The position numbers were made by a program, and so were the translations under genes. A stretch of 64,000 bases of DNA from Aestuariivivens marinum (GTDB lineage Bacteria; Bacteroidota; Bacteroidia; Flavobacteriales; Flavobacteriaceae): assembly GCF_022662175.1 (NCBI RefSeq), contig NZ_JAKMCR010000001.1:1-64000 (forward strand), read 5' to 3'. The notes under the pieces are model-generated. The model ran no database searches. It saw only the letters and a list, made by a program, of their open reading frames with translations, and had not been told where the DNA came from. Positions 17,542-27,142 of the stretch are shown piece after piece. Within the stretch, counting starts at the first letter, position 1. The number at the start of each line of letters is the position of its first letter.

Positions 17542-19200
17542 TTAAAGCTTATACTCTCTCAGTCCTTTAGTGAACGCTTCAGGGTTTTCGGCCAAGTAAT
17601 AACGTGGATCATCAATAGCTTCAACAATAACTTCTCTAAACTTAGGGCTTGATTTGTAAAGCAATACTTTACAGTCTTCGCTTAAATGGGTGAGTTTAAT
17701 CTGCTTTCCAGCAGCTTCATATTTATTTACCAAATTGAATATTGCCTCGATGGCCGAATGGTCACTTACACGAGATTCAATAAAATCGACTTCAACCTTA
17801 TCTGGATCGTTATTTACATCAAACTTTTCGTTAAAAGCAATTATGGATCCAAAAAATAACGGCCCCCAAATCTCATATACTTTGGTGCCATCATCCTTCA
17901 TACGTTTACGGGCACGTATACGCTTGGCATTTTCCCAAGAGAAAACCAAAGCACTTATAATCACCCCAGAGATTACCGCAATGGCTAAATCGAAAATTAC
18001 TGTTAATGATGAAACTGCTACCAAAACAATAACATCACTTACAGGAATTTTGTTCAATATCCTAAAGCTACTCCAAGCAAAGGTACCTATAACCACCATA
18101 AACATAACCCCTACCAAAGCAGCAATAGGAATTTGTTCAATATAGGCTGATGCAAATAGAATAAACATGAGCAAAAGTACAGCAGCAACAATTCCAGACA
18201 ACCGAGTTCGCCCACCCGATTTTATATTGATTAATGACTGACCAATCATGGCACAGCCACCCATACCTCCAAAAAGACCAGTAATAATATTGGCACCACC
18301 TTGTGCCATACATTCCTTGTTGGCATTACCCCTGGTTTCGGTGAGTTCGTCAACCAAGTTAAGGGTCATTAGCGACTCAATTAAACCAATAGCCGCCAAA
18401 ATGATGGCATAAGGCCCAATAAAGGCTAAAGTCTGCATATTAAAAGGCACCTTACCAAAAATATCCCATTGAAATTGGGGTAAGCCCCCTTTTAAGCCTT
18501 CACCACCACCATCTCTAATAAAACTCCCAACGGTAGCGACATCCAACTTTCCAAAAATTACAACCGCTGAAATAACAAGAATCCCTATTAAAGCCTCAGG
18601 TAACTTTGCTGTTGCCTTCATTTTTGGTAATACCCACATAATTAACATGGTTAAACCCACCAAACTTAACATCAACCAAAATTCACCGTTTGAAAATAAT
18701 GCTGAAAACCAAGTACTCGGATTTACCCAAAATGAAATTTCATTAGTTATTTGTGGAAACATTTTTAATTGGGCCAAAAATATCACAATGGCCAATCCGT
18801 TAACAAAACCCATCATTACAGGATGCGGAATAAGTCTAACAAACTTACCGAGCTTAAATACACCCGCCAACATTTGTATAATTCCCATTAAAATAACTGT
18901 AGCAAACAAATAATACAAACCAAGATTTTCACCATCTGCTCCCATAGCATTACTTTCGGCCACAAGGCTTACCATAACCACAGCTAAAGCACCCGTAGCG
19001 CCACTAATCATGCCCGGTCGGCCCCCAAAAACTGACGTTACCAAACCAATCATGAATGCAGCATAAAGCCCCACCAAAGGATCTACCCCTGCAACAAAAG
19101 CGAAAGCTACAGCTTCAGGCACTAAGGCCAAGGCCACTGTAATCCCGCTTAAAATATCATCTTTGGCATTAGCTGCACGCTTTCTAATAAACTCAGTCAT
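17542..19200 (-). CDS. SulP-family anion transporter with STAS domain
   Basis: 552 aa from the ATG at 19200 (MTEFIRKRAANAKDD); the frame upstream to 19251 is not needed. Members move sulfate, bicarbonate or related anions, often with Na+ or H+. The signature start GITVALALVPEAVAFAFVAG and the long hydrophobic body of about 10-14 helices are clear, and a C-terminal STAS domain covers about residues 440-540. Substrate cannot be told from sequence; in marine bacteria bicarbonate uptake is one option. It is close to the minus-strand lipoprotein (37 bases) but probably unrelated. Confidence 0.93.
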   Translation of the reverse strand: MTEFIRKRAANAKDDILSGITVALALVPEAVAFAFVAGVDPLVGLYAAFMIGLVTSVFGGRPGMISGATGALAVVMVSLVAESNAMGADGENLGLYYLFATVILMGIIQMLAGVFKLGKFVRLIPHPVMMGFVNGLAIVIFLAQLKMFPQITNEISFWVNPSTWFSALFSNGEFWLMLSLVGLTMLIMWVLPKMKATAKLPEALIGILVISAVVIFGKLDVATVGSFIRDGGGEGLKGGLPQFQWDIFGKVPFNMQTLAFIGPYAIILAAIGLIESLMTLNLVDELTETRGNANKECMAQGGANIITGLFGGMGGCAMIGQSLINIKSGGRTRLSGIVAAVLLLMFILFASAYIEQIPIAALVGVMFMVVIGTFAWSSFRILNKIPVSDVIVLVAVSSLTVIFDLAIAVISGVIISALVFSWENAKRIRARKRMKDDGTKVYEIWGPLFFGSIIAFNEKFDVNNDPDKVEVDFIESRVSDHSAIEAIFNLVNKYEAAGKQIKLTHLSEDCKVLLYKSSPKFREVIVEAIDDPRYYLAENPEAFTKGLREYKL

Positions 19201-19282
19201 AATGGTTTGCTTAAAAAGCGGCAAATTTAAGGTTAATAAATAGAAGCACAAACCTTGTAAAGGTAATTTACTGGAAAGTTAA

Positions 19283-19666
19283 CTAAAACGTTTGAAAATG
19301 GTATTGCTCCTGTAACCATTGTAAGGCTTCTGTCCTATTTTGAAATAATTCAATATTCCATTTATAATTACCATTTACATTAATTAATGTACGGGTGGAC
19401 ATTTCTCCTCCATATGTAGACAGCAATACCGCCATGGCCTTTATTTCCTTTAAATTAGCAATTATTTTTTGGGCATTGAACGTATAGGTGTATGAATACT
19501 TTTTATTAATTAATAACAAAAAAGGAGGGGTTAAGGAATTGAGTAGGAAATCATGGTATTCATCAACCATAATTTCATCAAAAATTATACCTTCATCTAC
19601 AATAACCTCTGCAAGATTTTTATTTAAAATTTTAATTTCACCAAAGGACAATTTATAACGCTCCAT
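19283..19666 (-). CDS. Small conserved protein, possibly STAS/SpoIIAA-like
   Basis: 127 aa, no signal peptide or membrane helix. The strand-helix pattern (LAEVIVDEGIIFDE, FLLLINKKYSYTY, IKAMAVLLSTYGG, ALQWLQEQYH) is like flavobacterial STAS/SEC14-type proteins that sit in the cytoplasm. I cannot assign a function. It lies 82 bases upstream of the SulP gene on the same strand and could be co-transcribed with it. Confidence 0.6.
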   Translation of the reverse strand: MERYKLSFGEIKILNKNLAEVIVDEGIIFDEIMVDEYHDFLLNSLTPPFLLLINKKYSYTYTFNAQKIIANLKEIKAMAVLLSTYGGEMSTRTLINVNGNYKWNIELFQNRTEALQWLQEQYHFQTF

Positions 19667-19921
19667 TAAAAACGATGTTATCGAGAGACTTACATATTAA
19701 TAAACAGCAAGTTAATGCCGTATACTTATAGCAAATTACAATAACATAAAGTTAAAACATTTTTTATAAATTTCTTTTGTGTAAAAAACTAATTTTTCTG
19801 GTTTTTTTGTTAAATATAGCCAGTGGGATTAATTAGATAAATGATAAGTTACCCTATTGGACACAAAATTAAAATATTTATAAATAGTTCGTTACAGTTC
19901 TCTGTATGGAGCAGCAAGTCA

Positions 19922-20503
19922 CTAAACCAATAATTTAATATTAGCATAAGAGTTTTCTAGTGCTTTATTGATTTGCCCGTTGTTCAACCATTCTACTTTA
20001 GTTATACCCTCATTTTCTTGAGCTACCAAATCGCCAGCGAAACTGGTCTTCATTTGAAACCAATGAGTAACTTTAATTTTATGCCTACCATTTCTTTTAA
20101 AAATATGGTAAGTCGTATCTAACGGCTTAACAATCTTAAGACCAGCTACACCTGTTTCTTCAGCAACTTCTCTTAATGCAGTTCTTTCAATGGATTCACT
20201 TCCCTCAATTTTACCTTTAGGCAAATCCCATTTGTCGTTTCGGTAAATGAATAAAATTTCGTCATTATCATTATAGACCTTACCTCCCCCAGCAATTACA
20301 TTAGGTAATTTTTTCAAAAACTTTTTAAGTAGTTTTTCCTTGTTATTATGGATTAGACGAACTTCCTTTAAATCGGTTTTATTAAGCTCTTTTATTACTT
20401 TACCTATGTTTACCGTGTTTAACAAATAGTTTCTAAATCCGTTTTCCAATTCAACTTTATCTGTTAAAACAATGGGTTTATCTCCAACAAAAACTTGATA
20501 CAT
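19922..20503 (-). CDS. Nudix hydrolase
   Basis: 193 aa. The Nudix box runs from GKIEGSESIERTALREVAEE to TGV at about residues 96-118 and fits GX5EX7REUXEEXGU. Members hydrolyse nucleoside diphosphates linked to another group. The N-terminal 75 residues are an extra small domain that many flavobacterial homologues also carry. It is transcribed away from pyrE; the pairing is common in the family and may reflect nucleotide housekeeping, but no substrate can be named. Confidence 0.9.
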   Translation of the reverse strand: MYQVFVGDKPIVLTDKVELENGFRNYLLNTVNIGKVIKELNKTDLKEVRLIHNNKEKLLKKFLKKLPNVIAGGGKVYNDNDEILFIYRNDKWDLPKGKIEGSESIERTALREVAEETGVAGLKIVKPLDTTYHIFKRNGRHKIKVTHWFQMKTSFAGDLVAQENEGITKVEWLNNGQINKALENSYANIKLLV

Positions 20504-20619
20504 TATAAATGTCTTCGGTTAGGTTTTGGTAAAAATATCATTTTTAAGCACAATTTTTAAATTGTTAAAAAAATATTTTAAATCGAATGGCCATAACAGC
20601 ATTAAATTAAATTTATGTT

Positions 20620-20627
20620 TAATTTTG
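20620..20627 (+). promoter_or_regulatory. -7 box of pyrE promoter
   Basis: TAATTTTG matches TAnnTTTG exactly. It lies five bases before the ATG at 20633 and after another ATG at 20615, so transcripts from here would begin at or next to the second ATG. This decides the pyrE start and suggests a very short or absent leader. Confidence 0.5.
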
Positions 20628-20632
20628 CGACT

Positions 20633-21277
20633 ATGATTTTTAATAAACATACCGCCAGAAAAACTGCTGAAGTTTTATTGCAGGTAAATGCTATAAAACT
20701 AAGCCCAAAAGTCCCTTTTACTTGGGCTTCAGGATGGAAATCTCCAATTTATTGTGACAACCGCATTATTTTATCGTTTCCTCCTATAAGAAACTATATA
20801 AGGGAAGCTATGGGAAAACAAATTGAAAAGCAATATGGCAAACCCGACGCTATTGCTGGTGTAGCCACAGGCGCCATTGGCATTGGCATGTTGGTAGCAG
20901 AGTACCTAGGGCTTCCATTTATATATGTTAGACCCGATGCTAAGGGTCATGGACGTAAAAACCAAATAGAAGGATTTATAGAAAAAGGGCAAAATGTAGT
21001 AGTGGTTGAAGATTTAATAAGTACCGGAAAAAGCAGTTTAAATGCGGTAAATGCATTAAGGGATGCTGGTATAAACGTAAAAGGTATGATTGCCATTTTC
21101 ACTTATGGTTTTGATGTCGCTACCAAAAATTTTGAAAAAGCCAACGTGAAACTCCAAACTTTGGGTAATTATGAAAGTTTGCTGGAACAAGCTGTTTATA
21201 CCAATTATATTTCTGAAAAAGAACTCAAAACCTTATCGGATTGGAATTCAAATCCTAGTGCATGGCACCCAAATTAA
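20633..21277 (+). CDS. pyrE: Orotate phosphoribosyltransferase
   Basis: 214 aa from the ATG at 20633. It makes orotidine monophosphate from orotate and PRPP in pyrimidine synthesis. The PRPP-binding loop (VVVVEDLISTGKSSLNAV) and the FTWASGWKSPIYCDNR segment are characteristic. The earlier ATG at 20615 is upstream of the -7 box, so it is unlikely to be used. A 69-base gap separates it from the next gene. Confidence 0.96.
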   Translation: MIFNKHTARKTAEVLLQVNAIKLSPKVPFTWASGWKSPIYCDNRIILSFPPIRNYIREAMGKQIEKQYGKPDAIAGVATGAIGIGMLVAEYLGLPFIYVRPDAKGHGRKNQIEGFIEKGQNVVVVEDLISTGKSSLNAVNALRDAGINVKGMIAIFTYGFDVATKNFEKANVKLQTLGNYESLLEQAVYTNYISEKELKTLSDWNSNPSAWHPN

Positions 21278-21346
21278 ATTAAAGTTTTAGTTAAGAGTTA
21301 TCCAACTCCTATAACTTAACAGCAAAAACCTATAATAAAATACATT

Positions 21347-21742
21347 ATGAATTTAGAATCCCCAAATATAAACGTTGGCAAATCGGCTGAAGACGTCTAT
21401 AACTTTTTATCTGATGTAAAAAACTTCGAAGCTTTAATGCCTGAAAACATTAGTAAATTTGAGATTCTTGAACACGATAAGTTTGTGTTTGCATTAAAGG
21501 GCATGCCAGAAATTGTCTTAAAAAAGAAAGAGACAATCCCTCCAAATAAAATTGTTTTAGGTGCTGCTGGAGGGAAAATAGACTTTTCTTTAGTAGGTGA
21601 AATAAAAGCAATAGATGAATCGAACAGTGAAGTTCAATTAAAGTTTAGCGGTGATTTTAACCCTATGATGGCCATGATGATTAAAGGCCCTATTACCAAA
21701 TTTATTGAAACATTGGCAACCAATATTCCCAATGCAATTTAA
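21347..21742 (+). CDS. SRPBCC (START-like) family protein
   Basis: 131 aa, no signal. The opening ESPNINVGKSAEDVYNFLSD and the alternating beta strands with a long C-terminal helix (MMIKGPITKFIETLATNIP) fit the hydrophobic-cavity SRPBCC fold. These proteins bind lipids or other hydrophobic ligands; ligand unknown. Its position after pyrE is conserved in flavobacteria from memory and probably means co-transcription. Confidence 0.8.
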   Translation: MNLESPNINVGKSAEDVYNFLSDVKNFEALMPENISKFEILEHDKFVFALKGMPEIVLKKKETIPPNKIVLGAAGGKIDFSLVGEIKAIDESNSEVQLKFSGDFNPMMAMMIKGPITKFIETLATNIPNAI

Positions 21743-21796
21743 TTTTGGTGTTTTCAAAGAACACTTCACTAAACTTAATTTAACTTTTCATCCAGC

Positions 21797-22525
21797 CTAA
21801 TGCATCAAGGTAATTTCTTTTAGGTCATATTTTTTAACAACCTGGTCTTCCTGGGTCACCATAAGCTTTCCATATTTGGTAACCCCTTTTATGAACCCGG
21901 AGAACAATTTGCCATTAGCATCTTTAAATGTTGAAGGCTTATCCTTTCTAAATAAATATGCTTCATATTCATTTTTAACAGTATTGTATTCACCATCTTG
22001 TAAAAGTTGGGAATAGTATTTGGTCTGTTTCATTATGTAATGCAGAACTTCATCCAAATCATAATGTACTCCTGTTATACTTTTTAAAGAAGATGCCTGT
22101 GGTAAGTTCTCAAATTCTGTTTGGTTTACGTTTACCCCTATCCCAATAATGGTAGAATTCAACCTATCTTTTATGACATTTTCTATTAATATGCCGCATA
22201 TCTTCTTGTTTGCTGACAAAATGTCGTTTGGCCATTTGATGCGTAAATCTGGAATATTGAATTGCTGTAACGCTTTCAAAATAGCCAAGGAAACTGCCAT
22301 GCTTATGTAAAAAGGAAACTCAACCACATGCACACTCAAGTCCTTAAACAAGCTAAACATAAGGTTTTTACCAGTTTCTGATTCCCATGTCGTACCCATT
22401 TGTCCACGACCTCTTGTTTGGTGTTGTGCAATAACAACTGTATAATCTTCTACTACTTCATTATAGATCATTTCCTTTAAAAATGAATTTGTGGAGTCGA
22501 TGGCATTAAGTTTGATTATACGCAT
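21797..22525 (-). CDS. birA: Biotin--[acetyl-CoA-carboxylase] ligase (no DNA-binding domain)
   Basis: 242 aa. It attaches biotin to the carrier protein of acetyl-CoA carboxylase. The biotinyl-AMP loop is QHQTRGRGQMGTTWES, followed by LRIKWPNDILSANKKICGIL and GIGVNVNQ. It lacks the N-terminal helix-turn-helix of E. coli BirA, so it should be an enzyme without repressor function. Divergent from rsfS over a 94-base gap. Confidence 0.95.
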   Translation of the reverse strand: MRIIKLNAIDSTNSFLKEMIYNEVVEDYTVVIAQHQTRGRGQMGTTWESETGKNLMFSLFKDLSVHVVEFPFYISMAVSLAILKALQQFNIPDLRIKWPNDILSANKKICGILIENVIKDRLNSTIIGIGVNVNQTEFENLPQASSLKSITGVHYDLDEVLHYIMKQTKYYSQLLQDGEYNTVKNEYEAYLFRKDKPSTFKDANGKLFSGFIKGVTKYGKLMVTQEDQVVKKYDLKEITLMH

Positions 22526-22582
22526 TAATAGAGTTGTATTTTGACTTTAAAATCTTATGATTATTTTAAAGTATAAAGAACT

Positions 22583-22590
22583 AAAAAAAT
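22583..22590 (+). promoter_or_regulatory. -7 box of rsfS-ftsH promoter
   Basis: TAACTTTG matches TAnnTTTG and lies 30 bases before the rsfS start. A good -33 TTG at the right distance is not obvious. Confidence 0.45.
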
Positions 22591-22619
22591 AATAACTTTG
22601 CACAAAGTAAATAAAATTA

Positions 22620-22991
22620 ATGGCGAAAGAAAAAATAAGTACAGACCAGTTAATATCGGTTATAATTAGTGGGATTGAAGATGTTAAGGGTAAAGAAATA
22701 AGTATTTTAGATTTAAGGGATATTGAAAACACGGTTTGTGATTATTTTATAATTTGTGAAGGAACTTCAAACACGCAGGTTACCGCTATTGTAAATTCAA
22801 TACAAAAAAAGGTTAGTAAAGAACTAAAGGATAATCCTTGGCATACAGAAGGTTTAGACAATGCCGAATGGGTGCTCATAGATTATGTTAATGTTGTTGT
22901 ACATGTTTTCCAAAAGCATATTAGGGAATATTACGATATAGAAAGCCTTTGGGGAGATGCAAAAACAACAGTTATAGAAACGAGTTACTAA
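22620..22991 (+). CDS. rsfS: Ribosomal silencing factor RsfS
   Basis: 123 aa. It binds uL14 and blocks joining of the ribosomal subunits when nutrients are short. Typical segments are ISILDLRDIENTVCDYFIIC, the EGTSNTQVTAI helix, and WVLIDYVNVVVHVF near the end. The gene is first in a run with ftsH, which starts four bases after its stop. Confidence 0.95.
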   Translation: MAKEKISTDQLISVIISGIEDVKGKEISILDLRDIENTVCDYFIICEGTSNTQVTAIVNSIQKKVSKELKDNPWHTEGLDNAEWVLIDYVNVVVHVFQKHIREYYDIESLWGDAKTTVIETSY

Positions 22992-22994
22992 AAC

Positions 22995-24944
22995 ATGGCA
23001 AACGACAAAAAAAACATAAAAGAAAAAAAACCAAAATTCAGTCCATATTGGATTTATGGTGTTATTATAGTGGTTTTCTTAGGATTTCAACTATTGGGAG
23101 GAAACAGTTTTGAAAGTTCAAAAAACATAACAACTTCTGAATTTTTTAAATATGCAAAAGATAATGACGTTGAAAGAGTTGTTGTAATAAACAGGCGTAT
23201 TGCCAATGTCTATCTTACTGATGAAGCACAGGATAAAGAAATTCACAAAAGATCAAAGCCACAAACCTTTATTCCTTCAACCACTAAGTTACCAAACTAT
23301 AAATTTGAAATTGGAGATTTACAAAACTTTGAAAACGATTTAAAGGCAATAGGGAAATACGATATCTATTCCCTAGAAACAGACGAAAATCATTTGGGTG
23401 ACTTTTTAATTAGCTTACTTCCATTCATATTGTTAATAGGCGTATGGATATTCATTATGCGCCGCATGTCTGGTGGTGCTGGTGGTGGTGGTGGCGGACA
23501 GATTTTCAATATAGGGAAATCTAAAGCTAAACTATTCGACCAAAATACCGATGTAAAAACTACCTTTAAGGATGTTGCTGGATTAGAGGGTGCAAAGGAA
23601 GAAGTACAAGAGATAGTGGATTTCCTCAAATATCCTGAAAAATATACCACTTTGGGTGGAAAAATCCCAAAAGGCGCTTTATTAGTTGGCCCTCCAGGAA
23701 CAGGAAAGACCCTATTGGCTAGAGCTGTTGCCGGAGAAGCTAAAGTACCTTTCTTTTCACTTTCGGGATCTGATTTTGTAGAAATGTTTGTTGGTGTTGG
23801 CGCATCACGGGTTCGTGACCTATTCAAGCAGGCCAAAGAAAAATCGCCTTCTATAATTTTTATAGATGAAATTGATGCCATTGGTCGGGCAAGAGGGAAA
23901 AATGCTATGTCTGGAAGCAACGATGAACGTGAAAACACATTAAACCAGTTACTTACAGAAATGGATGGCTTTGGTACCAATGCCAATGTTATCGTATTAG
24001 CAGCTACTAACAGGGCTGATATTTTAGACAAGGCCTTAATGCGTGCCGGACGTTTTGACCGACAAATTTTTGTAGATCTTCCCGATTTGCGTGAACGTAA
24101 AGAAATTTTTGAAGTGCATCTTAGACCACTAAAAAAATCCAAGGATTTAGATACCGATTTTTTGGCTAAACAAACTCCAGGATTCTCAGGTGCCGATATA
24201 GCCAACGTATGCAATGAAGCTGCTTTGATTGCTGCTAGAAATGGCAAAAAAATGGTAGACAAACAAGACTTTTTAGATGCGGTAGACCGAATAATAGGTG
24301 GTCTTGAAAAGAAAAATAAAATTATTACTCCTAGCGAGAAAAAAGCTGTTGCCTACCATGAAGCAGGTCACGCTACCGTGAGTTGGATGTTGGAACATGC
24401 CGCACCATTGGTTAAAGTAACAATTGTTCCAAGAGGGCGTTCATTAGGCGCAGCATGGTATTTACCAGAGGAGCGCTTAATTGTTAGACCAGAGCAAATG
24501 CTGGATGAAATGTGTGCTGCATTGGGTGGACGTGCTGCAGAAAAGGTTATTTTTGATAAAATCTCTACAGGCGCATTAAGCGATTTGGAAAAAGTAACCA
24601 AACAAGCAAGAGCCATGGTTACCATTTATGGGCTAAGCGATAAGATTGGTAATTTAACTTATTACGATTCTTCAGGACAGAGCGAATATGGATTTACCAA
24701 ACCTTATAGTGAAGAAACAGCCGAACTCATAGATAAAGAAATTTCCAGCATTATTGAAGAACAGTACCAACGTGCCATCAAAATCTTGGAGGAAAACAAA
24801 GACAAACTTACCGAATTGGCTGAAGTACTTTTAGAAAAAGAAGTAATATTTAAAGACAATTTGGAAAAAATATTTGGCAAACGTACTTTTGAAAAAGAAG
24901 AAGAACAAATAACAAAAGAAGAACAAGAAACAACAGAAAAATAG
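22995..24944 (+). CDS. ftsH: ATP-dependent zinc metalloprotease FtsH
   Basis: 649 aa, full length. It unfolds and degrades membrane and cytosolic proteins. Two transmembrane helices flank a short periplasmic domain (about residues 15-32 and 135-153), followed by a Gly-rich linker. Walker A GPPGTGKT is at 232-239, the DEAD-like Walker [12 protein letters not shown] follows, and the second region of homology ends in [14 protein letters not shown]. The zinc site HEAGH is at 455-459. The C-terminal tail is Glu and Lys rich. It follows rsfS tightly and ends at a terminator (24976-25015). Confidence 0.98.
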   Translation: MANDKKNIKEKKPKFSPYWIYGVIIVVFLGFQLLGGNSFESSKNITTSEFFKYAKDNDVERVVVINRRIANVYLTDEAQDKEIHKRSKPQTFIPSTTKLPNYKFEIGDLQNFENDLKAIGKYDIYSLETDENHLGDFLISLLPFILLIGVWIFIMRRMSGGAGGGGGGQIFNIGKSKAKLFDQNTDVKTTFKDVAGLEGAKEEVQEIVDFLKYPEKYTTLGGKIPKGALLVGPPGTGKTLLARAVAGEAKVPFFSLSGSDFVEMFVGVGASRVRDLFKQAKEKSPSIIFIDEIDAIGRARGKNAMSGSNDERENTLNQLLTEMDGFGTNANVIVLAATNRADILDKALMRAGRFDRQIFVDLPDLRERKEIFEVHLRPLKKSKDLDTDFLAKQTPGFSGADIANVCNEAALIAARNGKKMVDKQDFLDAVDRIIGGLEKKNKIITPSEKKAVAYHEAGHATVSWMLEHAAPLVKVTIVPRGRSLGAAWYLPEERLIVRPEQMLDEMCAALGGRAAEKVIFDKISTGALSDLEKVTKQARAMVTIYGLSDKIGNLTYYDSSGQSEYGFTKPYSEETAELIDKEISSIIEEQYQRAIKILEENKDKLTELAEVLLEKEVIFKDNLEKIFGKRTFEKEEEQITKEEQETTEK

Positions 24945-24975
24945 ATTATTTCTATTATTTTGTTAAGTAAATAGT

Positions 24976-25015
24976 AAAAATCTTAAATTACCCTCATGGT
25001 TAGTTTAAGATTTTT
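24976..25015 (+). terminator. Intrinsic terminator after ftsH
   Basis: AAAAATCTTAAA pairs with TTTAAGATTTTT over a 15-base loop and is followed by a T run. It should separate rsfS-ftsH from the lipid genes downstream. Confidence 0.65.
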
Positions 25016-25023
25016 TATATTTG
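25016..25023 (+). promoter_or_regulatory. -7 box for the LUD-cdsA-psd operon
   Basis: TATATTTG matches TAnnTTTG and follows directly on the ftsH terminator, 38 bases before the LUD gene start. A -33 element is not clear. Confidence 0.4.
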
Positions 25024-25061
25024 ATAAACCCAGATGTAATTGAGTTAATAGCACAATCTTA

Positions 25062-25673
25062 ATGAGTCTTTTTAGAAAAATTTTTGGTTTTAAATCTGAA
25101 AATAAGGATGAAGAACTAATAAAATCAAACGAAAGAGGCAAGTACATGCCTGAAATCAAACTGCCGATAGACGAAAGGTTTACCATAAACTTTAAAGCTA
25201 ATGGCGGTAAATTCCTTTACTGTGAAAACTTAGATGAAATTTTTCAAAACTTACAAAACATATTAGTTGAAAATCAATGGGAAAATAAAAATGTGTTAGT
25301 TTTAGATGACCAACTTGAAAGTAAGTTTAAAAACTCCTGCTTACAATCTACCCGAAAAATAAGTGATGCTACATTTTTCTTAACGACATGTGAAAACCTC
25401 ATTGCCAATGACGGTTCTTTGCTTATTTCTTCCAAACAGATTTTTGAAAAAAAATTACGTGAGTTACCTTTTAATTTCATTGTCTTTGCTACAACCAGTC
25501 AAATTGTTGAAAGCATAGGAGAAGGACTTCGAGTTATAAAATCGAAAAGCAGACAAAAAATACCCACCAATATTACAACCATTAAACATTTTAAATCTGC
25601 CGATGAAAAAGATTTCCTAAGTTATGGCAGTAGTGCCAAAAATTTATACTTATTACTTCTAGAAGACCTGTAG
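25062..25673 (+). CDS. LUD-domain protein (LutC/YkgG-like)
   Basis: 203 aa, no signal. The domain is of the type found in lactate-utilisation subunit LutC, with the strand pattern ATFFLTTCENLIANDGSLLI and a late PTNITTIKHF. It has no iron-sulfur cysteine cluster of LutB. In flavobacteria a LUD gene sits between ftsH and cdsA rather than with lutAB, so its role may not be lactate oxidation. It is one base upstream of cdsA, and the two are surely co-transcribed. Confidence 0.8.
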   Translation: MSLFRKIFGFKSENKDEELIKSNERGKYMPEIKLPIDERFTINFKANGGKFLYCENLDEIFQNLQNILVENQWENKNVLVLDDQLESKFKNSCLQSTRKISDATFFLTTCENLIANDGSLLISSKQIFEKKLRELPFNFIVFATTSQIVESIGEGLRVIKSKSRQKIPTNITTIKHFKSADEKDFLSYGSSAKNLYLLLLEDL

Positions 25674-25674
25674 G

Positions 25675-26496
25675 ATGAAGGAATTTTTTATTCGAGGCTT
25701 ATCTGGCTTACTCTATGCGACTCTACTTATATTATGTTTATATTCTGAACATGCACTTCTTATTCTCTTTTTTGTTTTTGGTGTGATTTGTCTTATGGAA
25801 TTTAAAAAGCTTATTCAACTTAAAAGCAACATTCCATTTATCATTTTTATTATACTCTATGGTATTTTTGGTTATTGGCAAGAGGTCCTACAATCTAATG
25901 GCGGACTCGACGAAGCTACCCAAATTTTAATGGTTATAACCATTTTTGTGCAGTTGTTTTTAATTAAGGATTTGTTTTCAGAAAAGGTCATCCCCTTGTT
26001 TCATTCCAAACGTTTTATTTTAACAACCTTTTATCTCTCTAGCGGATTTGTTTTTTTGGTTTTAATTACCAATTATTACACTACATATAACCCAAACATT
26101 TTATTAGGAGCTTTTATATTGGTTTGGGTAAACGACTCGTTTGCTTATTTAGTTGGTAAAAACTTTGGAAGGCAAAAACTTTTTGAAAAAATATCGCCCA
26201 AAAAAACTGTAGAAGGGTTTTTAGGGGGGTTATTTTTTTCATGTATAGCAAGCTATTTTATCGCTACCTTTACCGAAACTTTAAATTTCACTAACTGGCT
26301 CATAATGGCTATTATTATTAGTGTATTTGGAACGCTAGGGGATTTAATAGAATCTAAATTTAAAAGGCAAGCCCAAGTTAAGGATAGCGGTGTAATTATG
26401 CCGGGGCATGGTGGATTGTTAGATCGATTGGATAGCATTATTTTTGCTGCTCCAATTATATATTTATTCTTAAGAATGCTTAAATATGTTTCATAA
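25675..26496 (+). CDS. cdsA: Phosphatidate cytidylyltransferase
   Basis: 273 aa, integral membrane with about eight helices. It makes CDP-diacylglycerol, the precursor of all phospholipids. The C-terminal signature with SKFKRQAQVKDSGVIMPGHG and LLDRLDSI is present, as are the WVNDSFAYLVGKNFGRQ and SPKKTVEGFLGG blocks. It overlaps psd by 11 bases, which points to translational coupling. Confidence 0.96.
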   Translation: MKEFFIRGLSGLLYATLLILCLYSEHALLILFFVFGVICLMEFKKLIQLKSNIPFIIFIILYGIFGYWQEVLQSNGGLDEATQILMVITIFVQLFLIKDLFSEKVIPLFHSKRFILTTFYLSSGFVFLVLITNYYTTYNPNILLGAFILVWVNDSFAYLVGKNFGRQKLFEKISPKKTVEGFLGGLFFSCIASYFIATFTETLNFTNWLIMAIIISVFGTLGDLIESKFKRQAQVKDSGVIMPGHGGLLDRLDSIIFAAPIIYLFLRMLKYVS

Positions 26497-27142
26497 AGAA
26501 GGTCATAAAATTATAACGGTAACGTTTATTCTAGTTTTAGCACTGTTCTTGCTAACCGATTTTTTCATAGGCATAGCTTGGTTGCGAACAAGTATCATGC
26601 TTCTATTGATTGTGTTTTTAATTATTATCCTTCAGTTTTTTAGAAACCCCAAACGCAATACTTTAATTAACAACAATACTGTAGTATCACCTGTCGATGG
26701 AAAGGTAGTGGTTATTGAAGAGGTTTACGAGAAAGAATATTTTAAGGATAAACGCCTACAAGTAAGCGTATTTATGTCTCCTATCAACGTCCATGTGACT
26801 CGTTACCCTATAAGCGGTAACGTTATTTTTAGCAAGTATCATCCAGGAAAATACTTAGTAGCATGGCACCCTAAAGCAAGTGAGGAAAATGAACGCACAA
26901 CCGTTGTTGTTGAAAACGAAAATTATGGCAAGGTACTGTATCGTCAAATTGCAGGGGCACTAGCCAAACGTATTGTTAATTATGCCAAACAAAACGATAA
27001 AGTGGTTCAAGGGGAAGATTCTGGATTTATAAAATTTGGTTCAAGGGTAGATGTTTTTTTACCTTTAGATGCAAAAATCAAGGTTCAACTCAACCAAAAA
27101 GTAAAAGGTGGCGAAAGCATTATTGCAGAAACCAATGGGTAA
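26486..27142 (+). CDS. psd: Phosphatidylserine decarboxylase (short, archaeal-type)
   Basis: 218 aa, the short form. It makes phosphatidylethanolamine. Two hydrophobic segments are at residues 9-50, followed by the SPVDGKVVVIEE and SVFMSPINVHVTRYP blocks. The self-cleavage site is FGS with S186 as the future pyruvoyl residue. It is encoded between overlapping neighbours (cdsA before and the acyl-CoA-binding protein after). A phosphatidylserine synthase gene is not in the window. Confidence 0.94.
   Translation: MFHKEGHKIITVTFILVLALFLLTDFFIGIAWLRTSIMLLLIVFLIIILQFFRNPKRNTLINNNTVVSPVDGKVVVIEEVYEKEYFKDKRLQVSVFMSPINVHVTRYPISGNVIFSKYHPGKYLVAWHPKASEENERTTVVVENENYGKVLYRQIAGALAKRIVNYAKQNDKVVQGEDSGFIKFGSRVDVFLPLDAKIKVQLNQKVKGGESIIAETNG

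Noticed and set aside
17690-18145. 151-aa plus-strand frame inside the SulP gene
   Set aside because: Shadow of transmembrane and STAS coding sequence on the minus strand.
23390-24262. 290-aa open frame on the minus strand inside ftsH
   Set aside because: It is a shadow of the well-conserved ftsH frame; its product is Ser/Pro/Ile-rich without domains.
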